From DASXBA01 sp036406475 (lineage in GTDB: Bacteria; Actinomycetota; Thermoleophilia; Solirubrobacterales; Thermoleophilaceae), in NCBI GenBank assembly GCA_036406475.1, contig DASXBA010000075.1, positions 1-64,000 of the forward strand: a DNA stretch of 64,000 nucleotides, given 5' to 3'. The notes beneath the pieces are model-generated. The model had not been told where the DNA came from. It searched no databases and was given only the letters and a program-made list of their open reading frames with translations. This document shows positions 57,612 to 64,000 of the stretch, piece after piece. The position numbers were made by a program, and so were the translations under genes. Within the stretch, counting starts at the first letter, position 1. Each line of letters starts with the position of its first letter.

Positions 57612-59078
57612 CTAGACGTTCACCGCGACGTACTTGACCTCGAGGAACTCCTCGATTCCCTCGAAGCCGCCCTCGCGGCCGATGCCGGACTGCTTGACGC
57701 CGCCGAAGGGGGCGCCGGCGTTGGAGACCATTCCCTGGTTGAGGCCGACCATGCCGGTCTCGAGGCCCTCGACCACGCGCAGGGCGCGCTTGATGTCGCG
57801 GGTGAAGACGTATGCGACCAGGCCGTACTCGGTGTCGTTGCCCGCGGCGATGGCGTCGTCCTCGCTGTCGAAGCCTGCGACGGGCGCCACCGGCCCGAAG
57901 ATCTCCTCCTTGAGCATCCGCGTGTCGGGCGCGACGTCGCTCAGGACGGTCGGCTCGTAGAAGTAGCCGGCGCCGTCGACCTCCTTGCCCCCCACCAGGA
58001 TCTTGGCGCCCTTGTCGCGGGCGTCCTCGACGAGCTCCTCGACCTTCTCCACGGCGGGCTCGTCGATCAGCGGGCCGACCTTGACGTCGTCCTCGGTGCC
58101 GCGCCCGACCTTGAGCTCGCCCATCGCCTTGGCCAGGCGCTCGGCGAACTCGTCGGCCACCGCGTCGGCCACGTGGAAGCGGTTGGCGGCGGTGCAGGCC
58201 TCGCCGATGTTGCGCATCTTGGCGAGCAGGGCGCCCTCGACGGCGGCGTCCAGGTCGGCGTCCTCGAAGACGAGGAAGGGCGCGTTGCCGCCGAGCTCCA
58301 TCGACACCTTGAGGATGTTCTCGGCGGAGGCCTCGATCAGGGTGCGCCCCACCTCCGTCGAGCCGGTGAAGGAGAGCTTGCGCAGCCGCGGGTCGGCGAT
58401 CAGCGGCGCGGTCGTCTTGCCGGACGAGTTGGTGGTGAGGATGTTGAAGACGCCGCCCGGCAGGCCGGCCTCCTCGAGGATCTGGCCCAGCGCCAGCATC
58501 GACAGCGGCGTCTGCTTGGCCGGCTTCATCACGGTCGTGCAGCCCGCCGCGATGGCCGGGCCCATCTTGCGGGTGCCCATCGCCATCGGGAAGTTCCAGG
58601 GGGTGATCAGCAGGCTGGGCCCCACGGGCTGGCGCATGACGAGCACGCGGCTGAGGGCGTTGCCCGCCGAGCGGTAGTCGCCGTGCATGCGCAGCGCCTC
58701 GCCTGAGAACCAGCGGAAGAACTCGGCGGCGTAGGTGATCTCCGCCTCCGACTCCGCCACCGGCTTGCCCATCTCGAGCGTCATCAGGACCGCGAGCTCC
58801 TCCTTGCGGTCGTTGAGCGCCTCGAACGCCTTCCAGAGGATCTGGCTGCGCTCGTTGGGCGAGCTGTCGCGCCATTCACTCTGGGTCTCGACCGCGGAGT
58901 CGAGGGCGGCCTTGGCGTCATCCTCGGTGCCGTCGGCCACCTCGCAGAGGGCCTCGCCAGTGGCCGGATCCTCGACCTCCAGAGTCCCGCCGCCGGAGGC
59001 GTCCCGCCACTCGCCGCCGATGTAGAGGCGCTTCTCGACCTTGTCTACGACTTCCTGTTCACGGGTCGCGATGCTCAT
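57612..59078 (-). CDS. gabD: NAD(P)-dependent succinate-semialdehyde dehydrogenase family enzyme
   Basis: A 488-residue aldehyde dehydrogenase. The catalytic pair is E in VSMELGGNAPFLVFEDAD and C in NIGEACTAANRFHV, and the cofactor segment is SFTGSTEVGRTLIEASA. The N terminus (YIGGEWRDASGGGTLEVEDP) and C terminus (FGGVKQSGIGREGGFEGIEE) match GabD-type enzymes that oxidise succinate semialdehyde to succinate in 4-aminobutyrate breakdown. Other semialdehyde substrates are possible. It stands alone on the minus strand. Confidence 0.9.
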   Translation of the reverse strand: MSIATREQEVVDKVEKRLYIGGEWRDASGGGTLEVEDPATGEALCEVADGTEDDAKAALDSAVETQSEWRDSSPNERSQILWKAFEALNDRKEELAVLMTLEMGKPVAESEAEITYAAEFFRWFSGEALRMHGDYRSAGNALSRVLVMRQPVGPSLLITPWNFPMAMGTRKMGPAIAAGCTTVMKPAKQTPLSMLALGQILEEAGLPGGVFNILTTNSSGKTTAPLIADPRLRKLSFTGSTEVGRTLIEASAENILKVSMELGGNAPFLVFEDADLDAAVEGALLAKMRNIGEACTAANRFHVADAVADEFAERLAKAMGELKVGRGTEDDVKVGPLIDEPAVEKVEELVEDARDKGAKILVGGKEVDGAGYFYEPTVLSDVAPDTRMLKEEIFGPVAPVAGFDSEDDAIAAGNDTEYGLVAYVFTRDIKRALRVVEGLETGMVGLNQGMVSNAGAPFGGVKQSGIGREGGFEGIEEFLEVKYVAVNV

Positions 59079-59133
59079 GCCTCGAGACTACCCGGCGCCG
59101 GACCCCCGCAAGCGGGGGGCGAACCCGATCGGC

Positions 59134-59171
59134 TGAAGCACTTGGGCGGTCATGGCAGCCCAGATGCTTCA
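59134..59171. repeat. 38-nt palindromic hairpin, left copy
   Basis: TGAAGCACTTGGG (59134-59146) pairs, with two mismatches, with CCCAGATGCTTCA (59159-59171). The start codon of the DUF559 gene (59152) lies in the loop, and its first codons form the right arm. The right copy at 60073-60110 has the same length, direction and right half. Confidence 0.78.
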
Positions 59172-60090
59172 ACCGGTCGCGGTGGCGGCCTGGAGGCTCG
59201 CTCAGGCCCAGCACTGGGTGGTCACCCGCGAGCAGCTGCTGCAGCTCGGCTTCACGCCGGCGGCGATCAAGTGGCGTGTGCAGACAGGGCGCCTGCACCG
59301 CCTGTGGGACGGGGTATACGCGGTTGGACACCGGGGCGTGACGCGGCTCGGCCGCTGGAAGGCCGCGACCCTTGCATGCGGGCCCCATTCCGCCCTCTGC
59401 GGGGGGAGCGGGGGCACACTGGTGGGTCTGTGCGACCGCGATGGCCCACAGATCGAGGTCGCGGTGCCGCCCGCTGTGGTTCGCTCGCGTGAGGGGATCG
59501 ACCTGCGCCGGGTCGAGCGGCTCGCCGATCACACGACCCACGTCCGCGGCGTGCCCGTCTGCAGGCCTCCACTGCTGCTGGTTCAGCTCTCCGCCCGGCT
59601 GGACCGCGACTCGGTCGAGGCGCTGATCAACCGCGCCGACAACCGCGACCTGATCGATCCCGAGACTCTGCGCGCGGCGCTCGCGCTCCTGAAGGGGCGG
59701 CCCGGCGTGGCGCAGTTGCGCTCGATCCTGGACCGCGCCACCTTCCAGCTCTCGAGGTCCAAGCTCGAGCGGCTGTTCCGCCCGCTCGCGCGCCGGGCGG
59801 GGCTGGGCGAGTACCTCATGGGCCGGTGGGTGAACGGCTTCGAGGTCGACTTCTGGTTTCCGGCGCTCAACTACGTGGTCGAGACGGACGGCCTGCGCTA
59901 CCACCGCACGCCGCAGACTCAGACGCGCGACCTGCGGCGAGATCAGGCCCACGATCGGGCCGGCACCTGGCATTCGCGCTTCTCACACGCCCAGATCGCC
60001 TTCGAGCGCGCGTACGTCGCGGAGCAATTGGTTGCCAAGCGACGCCAGATCGAAGCGGTCCACCAAACGAATGAAGGATCTGGAAGCTGA
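59152..60090 (+). CDS. DUF559 protein with AbiEi-like N-terminal domain
   Basis: A 312-residue protein. The N-terminal ~75 residues are a winged helix of the AbiEi antitoxin type (WVVTREQLLQLGFTPAAIKW, TGRLHRLWDGVYAVGHRG). The C-terminal ~90 residues are a DUF559/Vsr-like endonuclease fold: NGFEVDFWFPALNYVVETDG, LRYHRTPQTQTRDLRRDQAH, with the D, ExD and H residues expected of such nucleases. It belongs to a large actinobacterial family of unknown role, often in many copies, thought to be toxin-antitoxin-like or mobile. Start (59152) and stop (60088-60090) lie in the loops of two near-identical 38-nt hairpins, so the gene and its hairpins form a unit. Confidence 0.85.
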   Translation: MAAQMLQPVAVAAWRLAQAQHWVVTREQLLQLGFTPAAIKWRVQTGRLHRLWDGVYAVGHRGVTRLGRWKAATLACGPHSALCGGSGGTLVGLCDRDGPQIEVAVPPAVVRSREGIDLRRVERLADHTTHVRGVPVCRPPLLLVQLSARLDRDSVEALINRADNRDLIDPETLRAALALLKGRPGVAQLRSILDRATFQLSRSKLERLFRPLARRAGLGEYLMGRWVNGFEVDFWFPALNYVVETDGLRYHRTPQTQTRDLRRDQAHDRAGTWHSRFSHAQIAFERAYVAEQLVAKRRQIEAVHQTNEGSGS

Positions 60091-60110
60091 TGGCAGCCCA
60101 GATCCTTCAG
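60073..60110. repeat. 38-nt palindromic hairpin, right copy
   Basis: TGAAGGATCTGG (60073-60084) pairs perfectly with CCAGATCCTTCA (60099-60110) around AAGCTGATGGCAGC. The stop TGA of the DUF559 gene (60088-60090) lies in the loop. ATGGCAGCCCAGATCCTTCA matches 59152-59171 at 19 of 20 bases. Confidence 0.85.
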
Positions 60111-60125
60111 GCGTCGCCGGGGGGA

Positions 60126-61772
60126 CTAGGTGGCGACCGTCTCGGCGCCGAGCTCCTCGCTGATTGCAACGTCAAGTGAGTAGTCGATCGGCAGCACGAT
60201 CAGGGATGGAACGTCCAGGGTCAGCGCGTGCGTCAGCCGCTGCGCGAAGTCGTCGGCCGAGTCGCAGCGCCACGCCGGCAGGCCGAAGCCCTCGGCGAGC
60301 TTCACGAAGTCCGGGTTCGTGAAGTCGACCCCGAAGTGCTCGCCGAACTTCTTGTCCTGCTTCCAGACGATCGAGCCGTACTGCTGGTTCTCCCAGATCA
60401 CGTTGACGAAGGCGGTCCCCAGCCGCATTGCCGTCTCGAGCTCCTGGCAGTTCATGAGGAAGCCGCCGTCGCCGTTGACCGTGACCACGTGGCGATCGGG
60501 ATGGACCAGCTTGGCGGCGACCGCCGCGGGGACGGCGAAGCCCATGCCCGCGAGGCCGTTGGCGATCAGCACGGTGTTGGGCTCGTAGGCCGGGAACATG
60601 CGACCGATCCAGAGCTTGTGCAGGCCGACGTCCGAGATCAGGATGTCCTCGCGGCCGAGCGCCTTGCGGATCTCGTAGAGGGCGCGGGGCGGCTGGACGG
60701 GGAAGGCGTCGTTGTCCTTGGCCGCGTCGAAGTGGCTGCGCACCACCTCGCGCAGGCGCTGCGAGCCACCCTGGTGGGGCACGTGCCGGCACTCCTCTCC
60801 CAGGCGGGTGAGGATGTGGTAGAGGTCGCCGACCAGCTCGACCTCGGGAATGAAGAACGCGTCGGTCTCGGCGGGAACCGAGTCGATGCAGATGATCTTC
60901 TTGTCCCGGTTCGGGTTCCAGTGCTCGGGCGAGTGCTCGACCAGGTCGTAGCCGATGGCCAGCACGACGTCCGCCTCCTCGAACCCGGCCATGTTGTAGT
61001 CGCCGGCCTGGAGCCCGACCGAGCCGAGCGCCTTGGGGTCGTCGGGGTCGAGCAGGCCCTTGCCCATGAAGGTCTCGGCCACCGGGATGCCGGTCGAGCG
61101 AACGAACTCGCGGAGCGCGGGCGTGGCGCCGCCGCGGATGACCCCGTTGCCGGCCAGGGCCACGGGATTGAGCGCGCCTCGGACCAGGTCGGCCGCCTTG
61201 AGCAGCTCGCGGGCGGAGGGCTCGGGACGAACGAGGCGGCGGCGCGGCAGCGGCTCGCCCTCGATCTCCGCCTCCATCACGTCCTCGGGCAGCTCGATGT
61301 GGGTGGCGCCGGGCTTCTCGCCCTCCGCGACCTTGAAGGCCTTGCGGACGACCTCGGGGATGATCGCCCCGTCGGAGAGGCGGGCGTTCCACTTGGTGAT
61401 CGGTCGCATCACCCGCTCGAGGTCGATGTACTGGTGCGACTCCTTGTGCATGCGCTCGAGGTCGCCCTGGCCGGTGAGCGCGACGAGCGGGGCGCGGTCG
61501 AGATAGGCGTCGGCCACGGCGGTGACCAGGTTCAAAGCACCCGGACCGAGCGTGCCGAGGCAGACGCCGGCGTGGCCGGTGAGCCGGCCCCAGACATCGG
61601 CCATGTAGGCGCCGCCCTGCTCGTGGCGAACGGGCACGAACTCGACCGAAGAGCGCGCCAGCGACTCGTTGAGGTCCAGCGTCTCCTCACCCGGGATGCC
61701 GAAGACGTGCTTGACGCCTTCGGCCTCCAGGCATTCGACGAAGACGTCGGACGCTTTGCGCTTGGAGGGCAC
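60126..61772 (-). CDS. Thiamine-pyrophosphate enzyme, acetolactate-synthase-like
   Basis: A 548-residue TPP enzyme of the acetolactate synthase/pyruvate oxidase family. The catalytic glutamate is in FVPVRHEQGGAYMADVWGR, CLGTLGPGALNLVTAVADA follows, and the TPP-binding motif is VNGDGGFLMNCQELETAMRL with NVIWENQQYGS. Closest in pattern are single-subunit catabolic acetolactate synthases (AlsS type) that condense two pyruvates; oxalyl-CoA decarboxylase or sulfoacetaldehyde enzymes are alternatives. The start is GTG at 61772; the longer minus-strand frame beyond is antisense to the cyclase gene. It is divergent from it with 27 bases between. Confidence 0.88.
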   Translation of the reverse strand: MPSKRKASDVFVECLEAEGVKHVFGIPGEETLDLNESLARSSVEFVPVRHEQGGAYMADVWGRLTGHAGVCLGTLGPGALNLVTAVADAYLDRAPLVALTGQGDLERMHKESHQYIDLERVMRPITKWNARLSDGAIIPEVVRKAFKVAEGEKPGATHIELPEDVMEAEIEGEPLPRRRLVRPEPSARELLKAADLVRGALNPVALAGNGVIRGGATPALREFVRSTGIPVAETFMGKGLLDPDDPKALGSVGLQAGDYNMAGFEEADVVLAIGYDLVEHSPEHWNPNRDKKIICIDSVPAETDAFFIPEVELVGDLYHILTRLGEECRHVPHQGGSQRLREVVRSHFDAAKDNDAFPVQPPRALYEIRKALGREDILISDVGLHKLWIGRMFPAYEPNTVLIANGLAGMGFAVPAAVAAKLVHPDRHVVTVNGDGGFLMNCQELETAMRLGTAFVNVIWENQQYGSIVWKQDKKFGEHFGVDFTNPDFVKLAEGFGLPAWRCDSADDFAQRLTHALTLDVPSLIVLPIDYSLDVAISEELGAETVAT

Positions 61773-61799
61773 CTGCCATCGGACTGTAACGTCTCCCGA

Positions 61800-63122
61800 A
61801 TGGGGCCCTCGGCCCGCTACGCGAAGAGCGGAGACGTCCACATCGCCTACGTGATCGAGGGCGACGCGCCCATGGACCTGGTCTGGGTGCCGACCTGGAT
61901 CTCGCAGTGCGAGCACCTGTTCACCGAGCCCACGCTCGAGGCCGTGGGCGAGCGGATCGGCCGCTTTGCGCGCGTGATCACCTTCGACCGGCGCGGCTCC
62001 GGTCTCTCCGACCCGATGATCGGCGCGCCCACACTCGAGGAGCAGATGGACGACGTCCTCGCCGTGATGGACGCCGCCGGATGCGAGCGGGCGACGATCT
62101 TCGGGACGCTCGAGGGCGGACCGCTCGCCGCCCTCTTCGCGGCGACCTACCCCGACCGCGTGAACTCGCTGATCCTCTACGCCACCTTCGCCCGCGCCTC
62201 GCGAGCGGAGGGCTACGACTGGACCTGGACCAAGGAGGAGCGGGCGGCGGCCATGAGCCAGCTGGTGGCGAACTGGGGCCAGGGGCTCACGGCCGGCGGC
62301 ATCGCGCCGAGCCGAATGAACGACCCGCAGTTCGTCGAGTGGGCGGCGCGGATGGAGCGGCTGGCCGCCAGCCCCGCGACCATCGCCAAGATCATGGACC
62401 TGATCGGCGAGTTCGACGTGCGCCACGTCCTGCCGTCGATCCGCGTGCCCACCCTGGTGCTGCACCGGCGCGACGACAACTTCATCGACTTCCGTCACGG
62501 CCAGTACATCGCCGAGCACGTCCCGAACGCGCGGCTGGTGGAGCTCGACGGCAGCGACAACCTGTTCACGGTCGGCGACGTGGACTCGTTCCTCGGCGAG
62601 GTGGAGGAGTTCCTCACCGGCAGCCGCTTCGTGAAGGAGCCCGACCGCATGCTCGCGACCGTGCTCTTCACGGACATCTGCGACTCGACCAAGCGCGCCG
62701 CCGAGCTCGGGGACGCCGACTGGCGAAAGCTGCTCGAGCAGCACGACCGGCTGGTGCGGCGGGCGCTCGAGCGCCACCGCGGCCGCGAGATCAAGAGCAC
62801 CGGCGACGGCTTCCTCGCGACCTTCGACGGACCCGCCCGGGCGCTGCGCTGCGCGGCGTCGATCTCCGAGGGCGTCCGGACGCTCGGCATCGAGGTCCGG
62901 GCCGGGCTGCACACCGGCGAGGTCGAGGTGATGAACGGCGACATCGGCGGGCTCGCGGTGCACATAGGCGCCCGCGTGATGGGCGCCGCCGGGCCGAGCG
63001 AGGTCCTCGTGTCGAGCACGGTCAAGGACCTGGTCGTCGGCTCGGGGATCGAATTCGCCGAGCGTGGCAGCCACGAGCTGAAGGGCGTCCCCGGCGAGTG
63101 GCGCCTCTTCGCCGTCGACTGA
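61800..63122 (+). CDS. Class III adenylate/guanylate cyclase with N-terminal alpha/beta-hydrolase-like domain
   Basis: A 440-residue protein. Residues ~1-270 are an alpha/beta-hydrolase fold (VITFDRRGSGLSDPMIGAPT; VPTLVLHRRDDNFIDFRHG), but the nucleophile elbow reads FGTLEGGP, with Leu where the GxSxG serine should be, so hydrolysis is unlikely and the domain may sense a ligand. Residues ~283-440 are a class III cyclase: LATVLFTDICDSTKRAAELG (first metal Asp), EIKSTGDGFLATFDGP (second metal Asp and purine Lys), and GLAVHIGARVMGAAGPSEVL. This pairing is common in actinobacteria. The ATG at 61800 has a very short leader. Confidence 0.9.
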   Translation: MGPSARYAKSGDVHIAYVIEGDAPMDLVWVPTWISQCEHLFTEPTLEAVGERIGRFARVITFDRRGSGLSDPMIGAPTLEEQMDDVLAVMDAAGCERATIFGTLEGGPLAALFAATYPDRVNSLILYATFARASRAEGYDWTWTKEERAAAMSQLVANWGQGLTAGGIAPSRMNDPQFVEWAARMERLAASPATIAKIMDLIGEFDVRHVLPSIRVPTLVLHRRDDNFIDFRHGQYIAEHVPNARLVELDGSDNLFTVGDVDSFLGEVEEFLTGSRFVKEPDRMLATVLFTDICDSTKRAAELGDADWRKLLEQHDRLVRRALERHRGREIKSTGDGFLATFDGPARALRCAASISEGVRTLGIEVRAGLHTGEVEVMNGDIGGLAVHIGARVMGAAGPSEVLVSSTVKDLVVGSGIEFAERGSHELKGVPGEWRLFAVD

Positions 63123-63169
63123 GCCGAGCCGACCGCTACCTTCGATGGGTCGGTGGTTTGACTCACTCG

Positions 63170-64000
63170 ATGAGGCGCCTCCCCGTCCTGACAGCCCTTG
63201 CGCTCGTGCTGCTCGTTCCGGCGGCAGACGCGGCGACCCGCCATGTGGTCCGCGGCCGCGGCTTCGGCCACGGCATCGGCATGAGTCAATTCGGGGCCTA
63301 CGGCTACGCCCAGCACGGGCGCACCTACTCCCAGATCCTGCGCCACTACTACAAGGGCACGGCCCTGGGGAACACGCACACCAAGCTGGTTCGGGTGGTC
63401 CTCCTGGCGAGCAAGCGCTCGGTCCGCTTCCGTGGCGCCTCCCGCCTGGCCGGCGTACGGGCGCTCGACAAGCGGGCCACCTACACCGTGCGGCGCAGCG
63501 GCGGCCTCCTGGGCCTCTATCGCGGCGGCAAGCTCAAGGGCCGCTACCGGACCCTCCGCGTCTACCGGGGCGGCGGCAGCATTCGCCTGCTGGGACGGGC
63601 GATCAACGACATCTCGTCCGGCCGCTATCACGGCTCGATCGACCTTCGCCGCGGAGCCTCGGGCGGCGTGACCGCGATCAACCGGATCAAGCTCGACCAG
63701 TATGTGCTCGGCGTGGTCGCCGGCGAGATGCCGTCGTCGTGGGACCCCGAGGCGCTCAAGTCCCAGGCCGTGGCGGCCAGGACGTACGCGCTCGCCACCC
63801 GGCAGCACGGCGGCGCGTTCGACCTCTACCCGGACACGCGCTCGCAGGTCTACAAGGGCGTGGCCGGCGAGGAACCGAGCAGCAATGCGGCCGTGCGGGC
63901 CACGGCCGGCCAGGTGGTGACCTACCAGGGCAGCCCGATCGTCACGTATTACTTCTCGACCTCGGGCGGCCGGACCGAGAACATCGAGAACAGCTTCCTG
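63170..64000 (+). CDS. SpoIID/LytB-domain protein, N-terminal part (cut by window end)
   Basis: An exported protein of the SpoIID (stage II sporulation D / LytB amidase-enhancer) family; 277 residues are visible and the frame is still open at the window end. A signal peptide (MRRLPVLTALALVLLVPAAD, cleavage near residue 22) is followed by GRGFGHGIGMSQFGAYGYAQ, the family signature, then a basic region, and YVLGVVAGEMPSSWDPEALK with SQAVAARTYALATRQ, the catalytic core of peptidoglycan glycan-strand cleavage. STSGGRTENIENSFL is also typical. It is probably a cell-wall lytic transglycosylase-like enzyme. It follows the cyclase gene by 47 bases. Confidence 0.9.
   Translation, partial: MRRLPVLTALALVLLVPAADAATRHVVRGRGFGHGIGMSQFGAYGYAQHGRTYSQILRHYYKGTALGNTHTKLVRVVLLASKRSVRFRGASRLAGVRALDKRATYTVRRSGGLLGLYRGGKLKGRYRTLRVYRGGGSIRLLGRAINDISSGRYHGSIDLRRGASGGVTAINRIKLDQYVLGVVAGEMPSSWDPEALKSQAVAARTYALATRQHGGAFDLYPDTRSQVYKGVAGEEPSSNAAVRATAGQVVTYQGSPIVTYYFSTSGGRTENIENSFL

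Noticed and set aside
60126..63074. A 982-residue minus-strand frame covering the TPP enzyme and the cyclase region
   Set aside because: Only the part up to 61772 has TPP-enzyme homology; the rest is antisense to a clear cyclase gene.

Overview
The window is 64 kb of very GC-rich bacterial chromosome with tightly packed genes, frequent GTG and TTG starts, ATGA-type coupled starts and several probable leaderless promoters. The gene set fits a high-GC actinobacterium, most likely a soil or sediment member of Thermoleophilia (Solirubrobacterales or Gaiellales relatives): a split Ku/LigD end-joining cluster, a LuxR-type regulator with an ATPase domain, a SigB/F-type sigma factor beside a primary-like sigma factor, FprA/FdxA-type ferredoxin genes, a UvrD helicase-nuclease, a c-di-AMP riboswitch before a secreted CAP protein, and secreted repeat proteins with lysine-rich tails. 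The taxonomic call is an inference from content; no marker gene here settles it. No plasmid, phage, transposase or CRISPR signature is visible.

Layout. 1-4.6 kb: 3' end of groEL, a frameshifted peroxiredoxin, a lipoprotein and a large LuxR ATPase regulator bracketed by an exact 17-bp inverted repeat. 4.7-7 kb: a secreted protein with nine ~57-residue repeats. 7-9.8 kb: an arsenic operon arsR-arsI-(R2-like diiron protein)-aquaporin-arsC with a clear ArsR operator. 9.8-14 kb: minus-strand genes for an SGNH hydrolase, a nucleotide-sugar-epimerase-like protein, a methyltransferase and a diguanylate cyclase. 14-17.3 kb: iron-sulfur region, with a ferredoxin gene facing a ferredoxin-fprA-mrp operon. 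17.3-18.3 kb: repeat-rich spacer and a very basic coiled-coil protein. 18.3-23.2 kb: DNA end-joining cluster (zincin, LigD polymerase, Ku, LigD ligase, DUF488). 23.2-29.7 kb: HAD phosphatase, CAP protein, topoisomerase IB, inositol-phosphatase family protein and a UvrD/PD-(D/E)XK helicase-nuclease. 29.7-38 kb: Ser/Thr kinase, an acetyltransferase-amidase fusion, PAC2 protein, YhaM-like nuclease, a PAS coiled-coil protein, a selenocysteine tRNA gene and an amidohydrolase. 38-42.9 kb: DUF2294, two sigma factors, a STAS antagonist, a TauE/SafE exporter split in two genes, and trehalose phosphatase. 42.9-49.3 kb: PolX, a dolichol-phosphate-mannose-synthase-like transferase, thioredoxin and IleRS. 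49.3-56.7 kb: c-di-AMP riboswitch with CAP protein, MarR and MerR regulators, zinc-ribbon PAS protein, fumarase, and a TetR/DUF998 divergent pair. 56.7-64 kb: semialdehyde dehydrogenase, a hairpin-bounded DUF559 gene, a TPP enzyme, a cyclase fused to a catalytically altered alpha/beta-hydrolase, and the start of a SpoIID-like protein.

How the genes work together. The arsenic operon should reduce arsenate (ArsC), let arsenite leave (aquaporin) and demethylate organoarsenicals (ArsI), with an uncharacterised diiron protein added. Ku, the LigD polymerase and the LigD phosphoesterase-ligase give a complete two-component end-joining system, with topoisomerase IB and the UvrD nuclease nearby. The fdxA-fprA-mrp operon supplies NADPH-driven electrons and Fe-S cluster transfer. 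SigB/F plus a STAS antagonist form part of a stress-response partner-switching system. selC shows that the genome encodes selenoproteins, although none is recognisable here.

The least explained signals are small and non-coding: 7-base TAG-ending tandem arrays at three loci, a ~55-75 nt intergenic repeat shared by two loci, a palindrome that is a terminator in one place and part of the ligD reading frame in another, and a DUF559 gene whose start and stop codons both lie in the loops of near-identical 38-nt hairpins.
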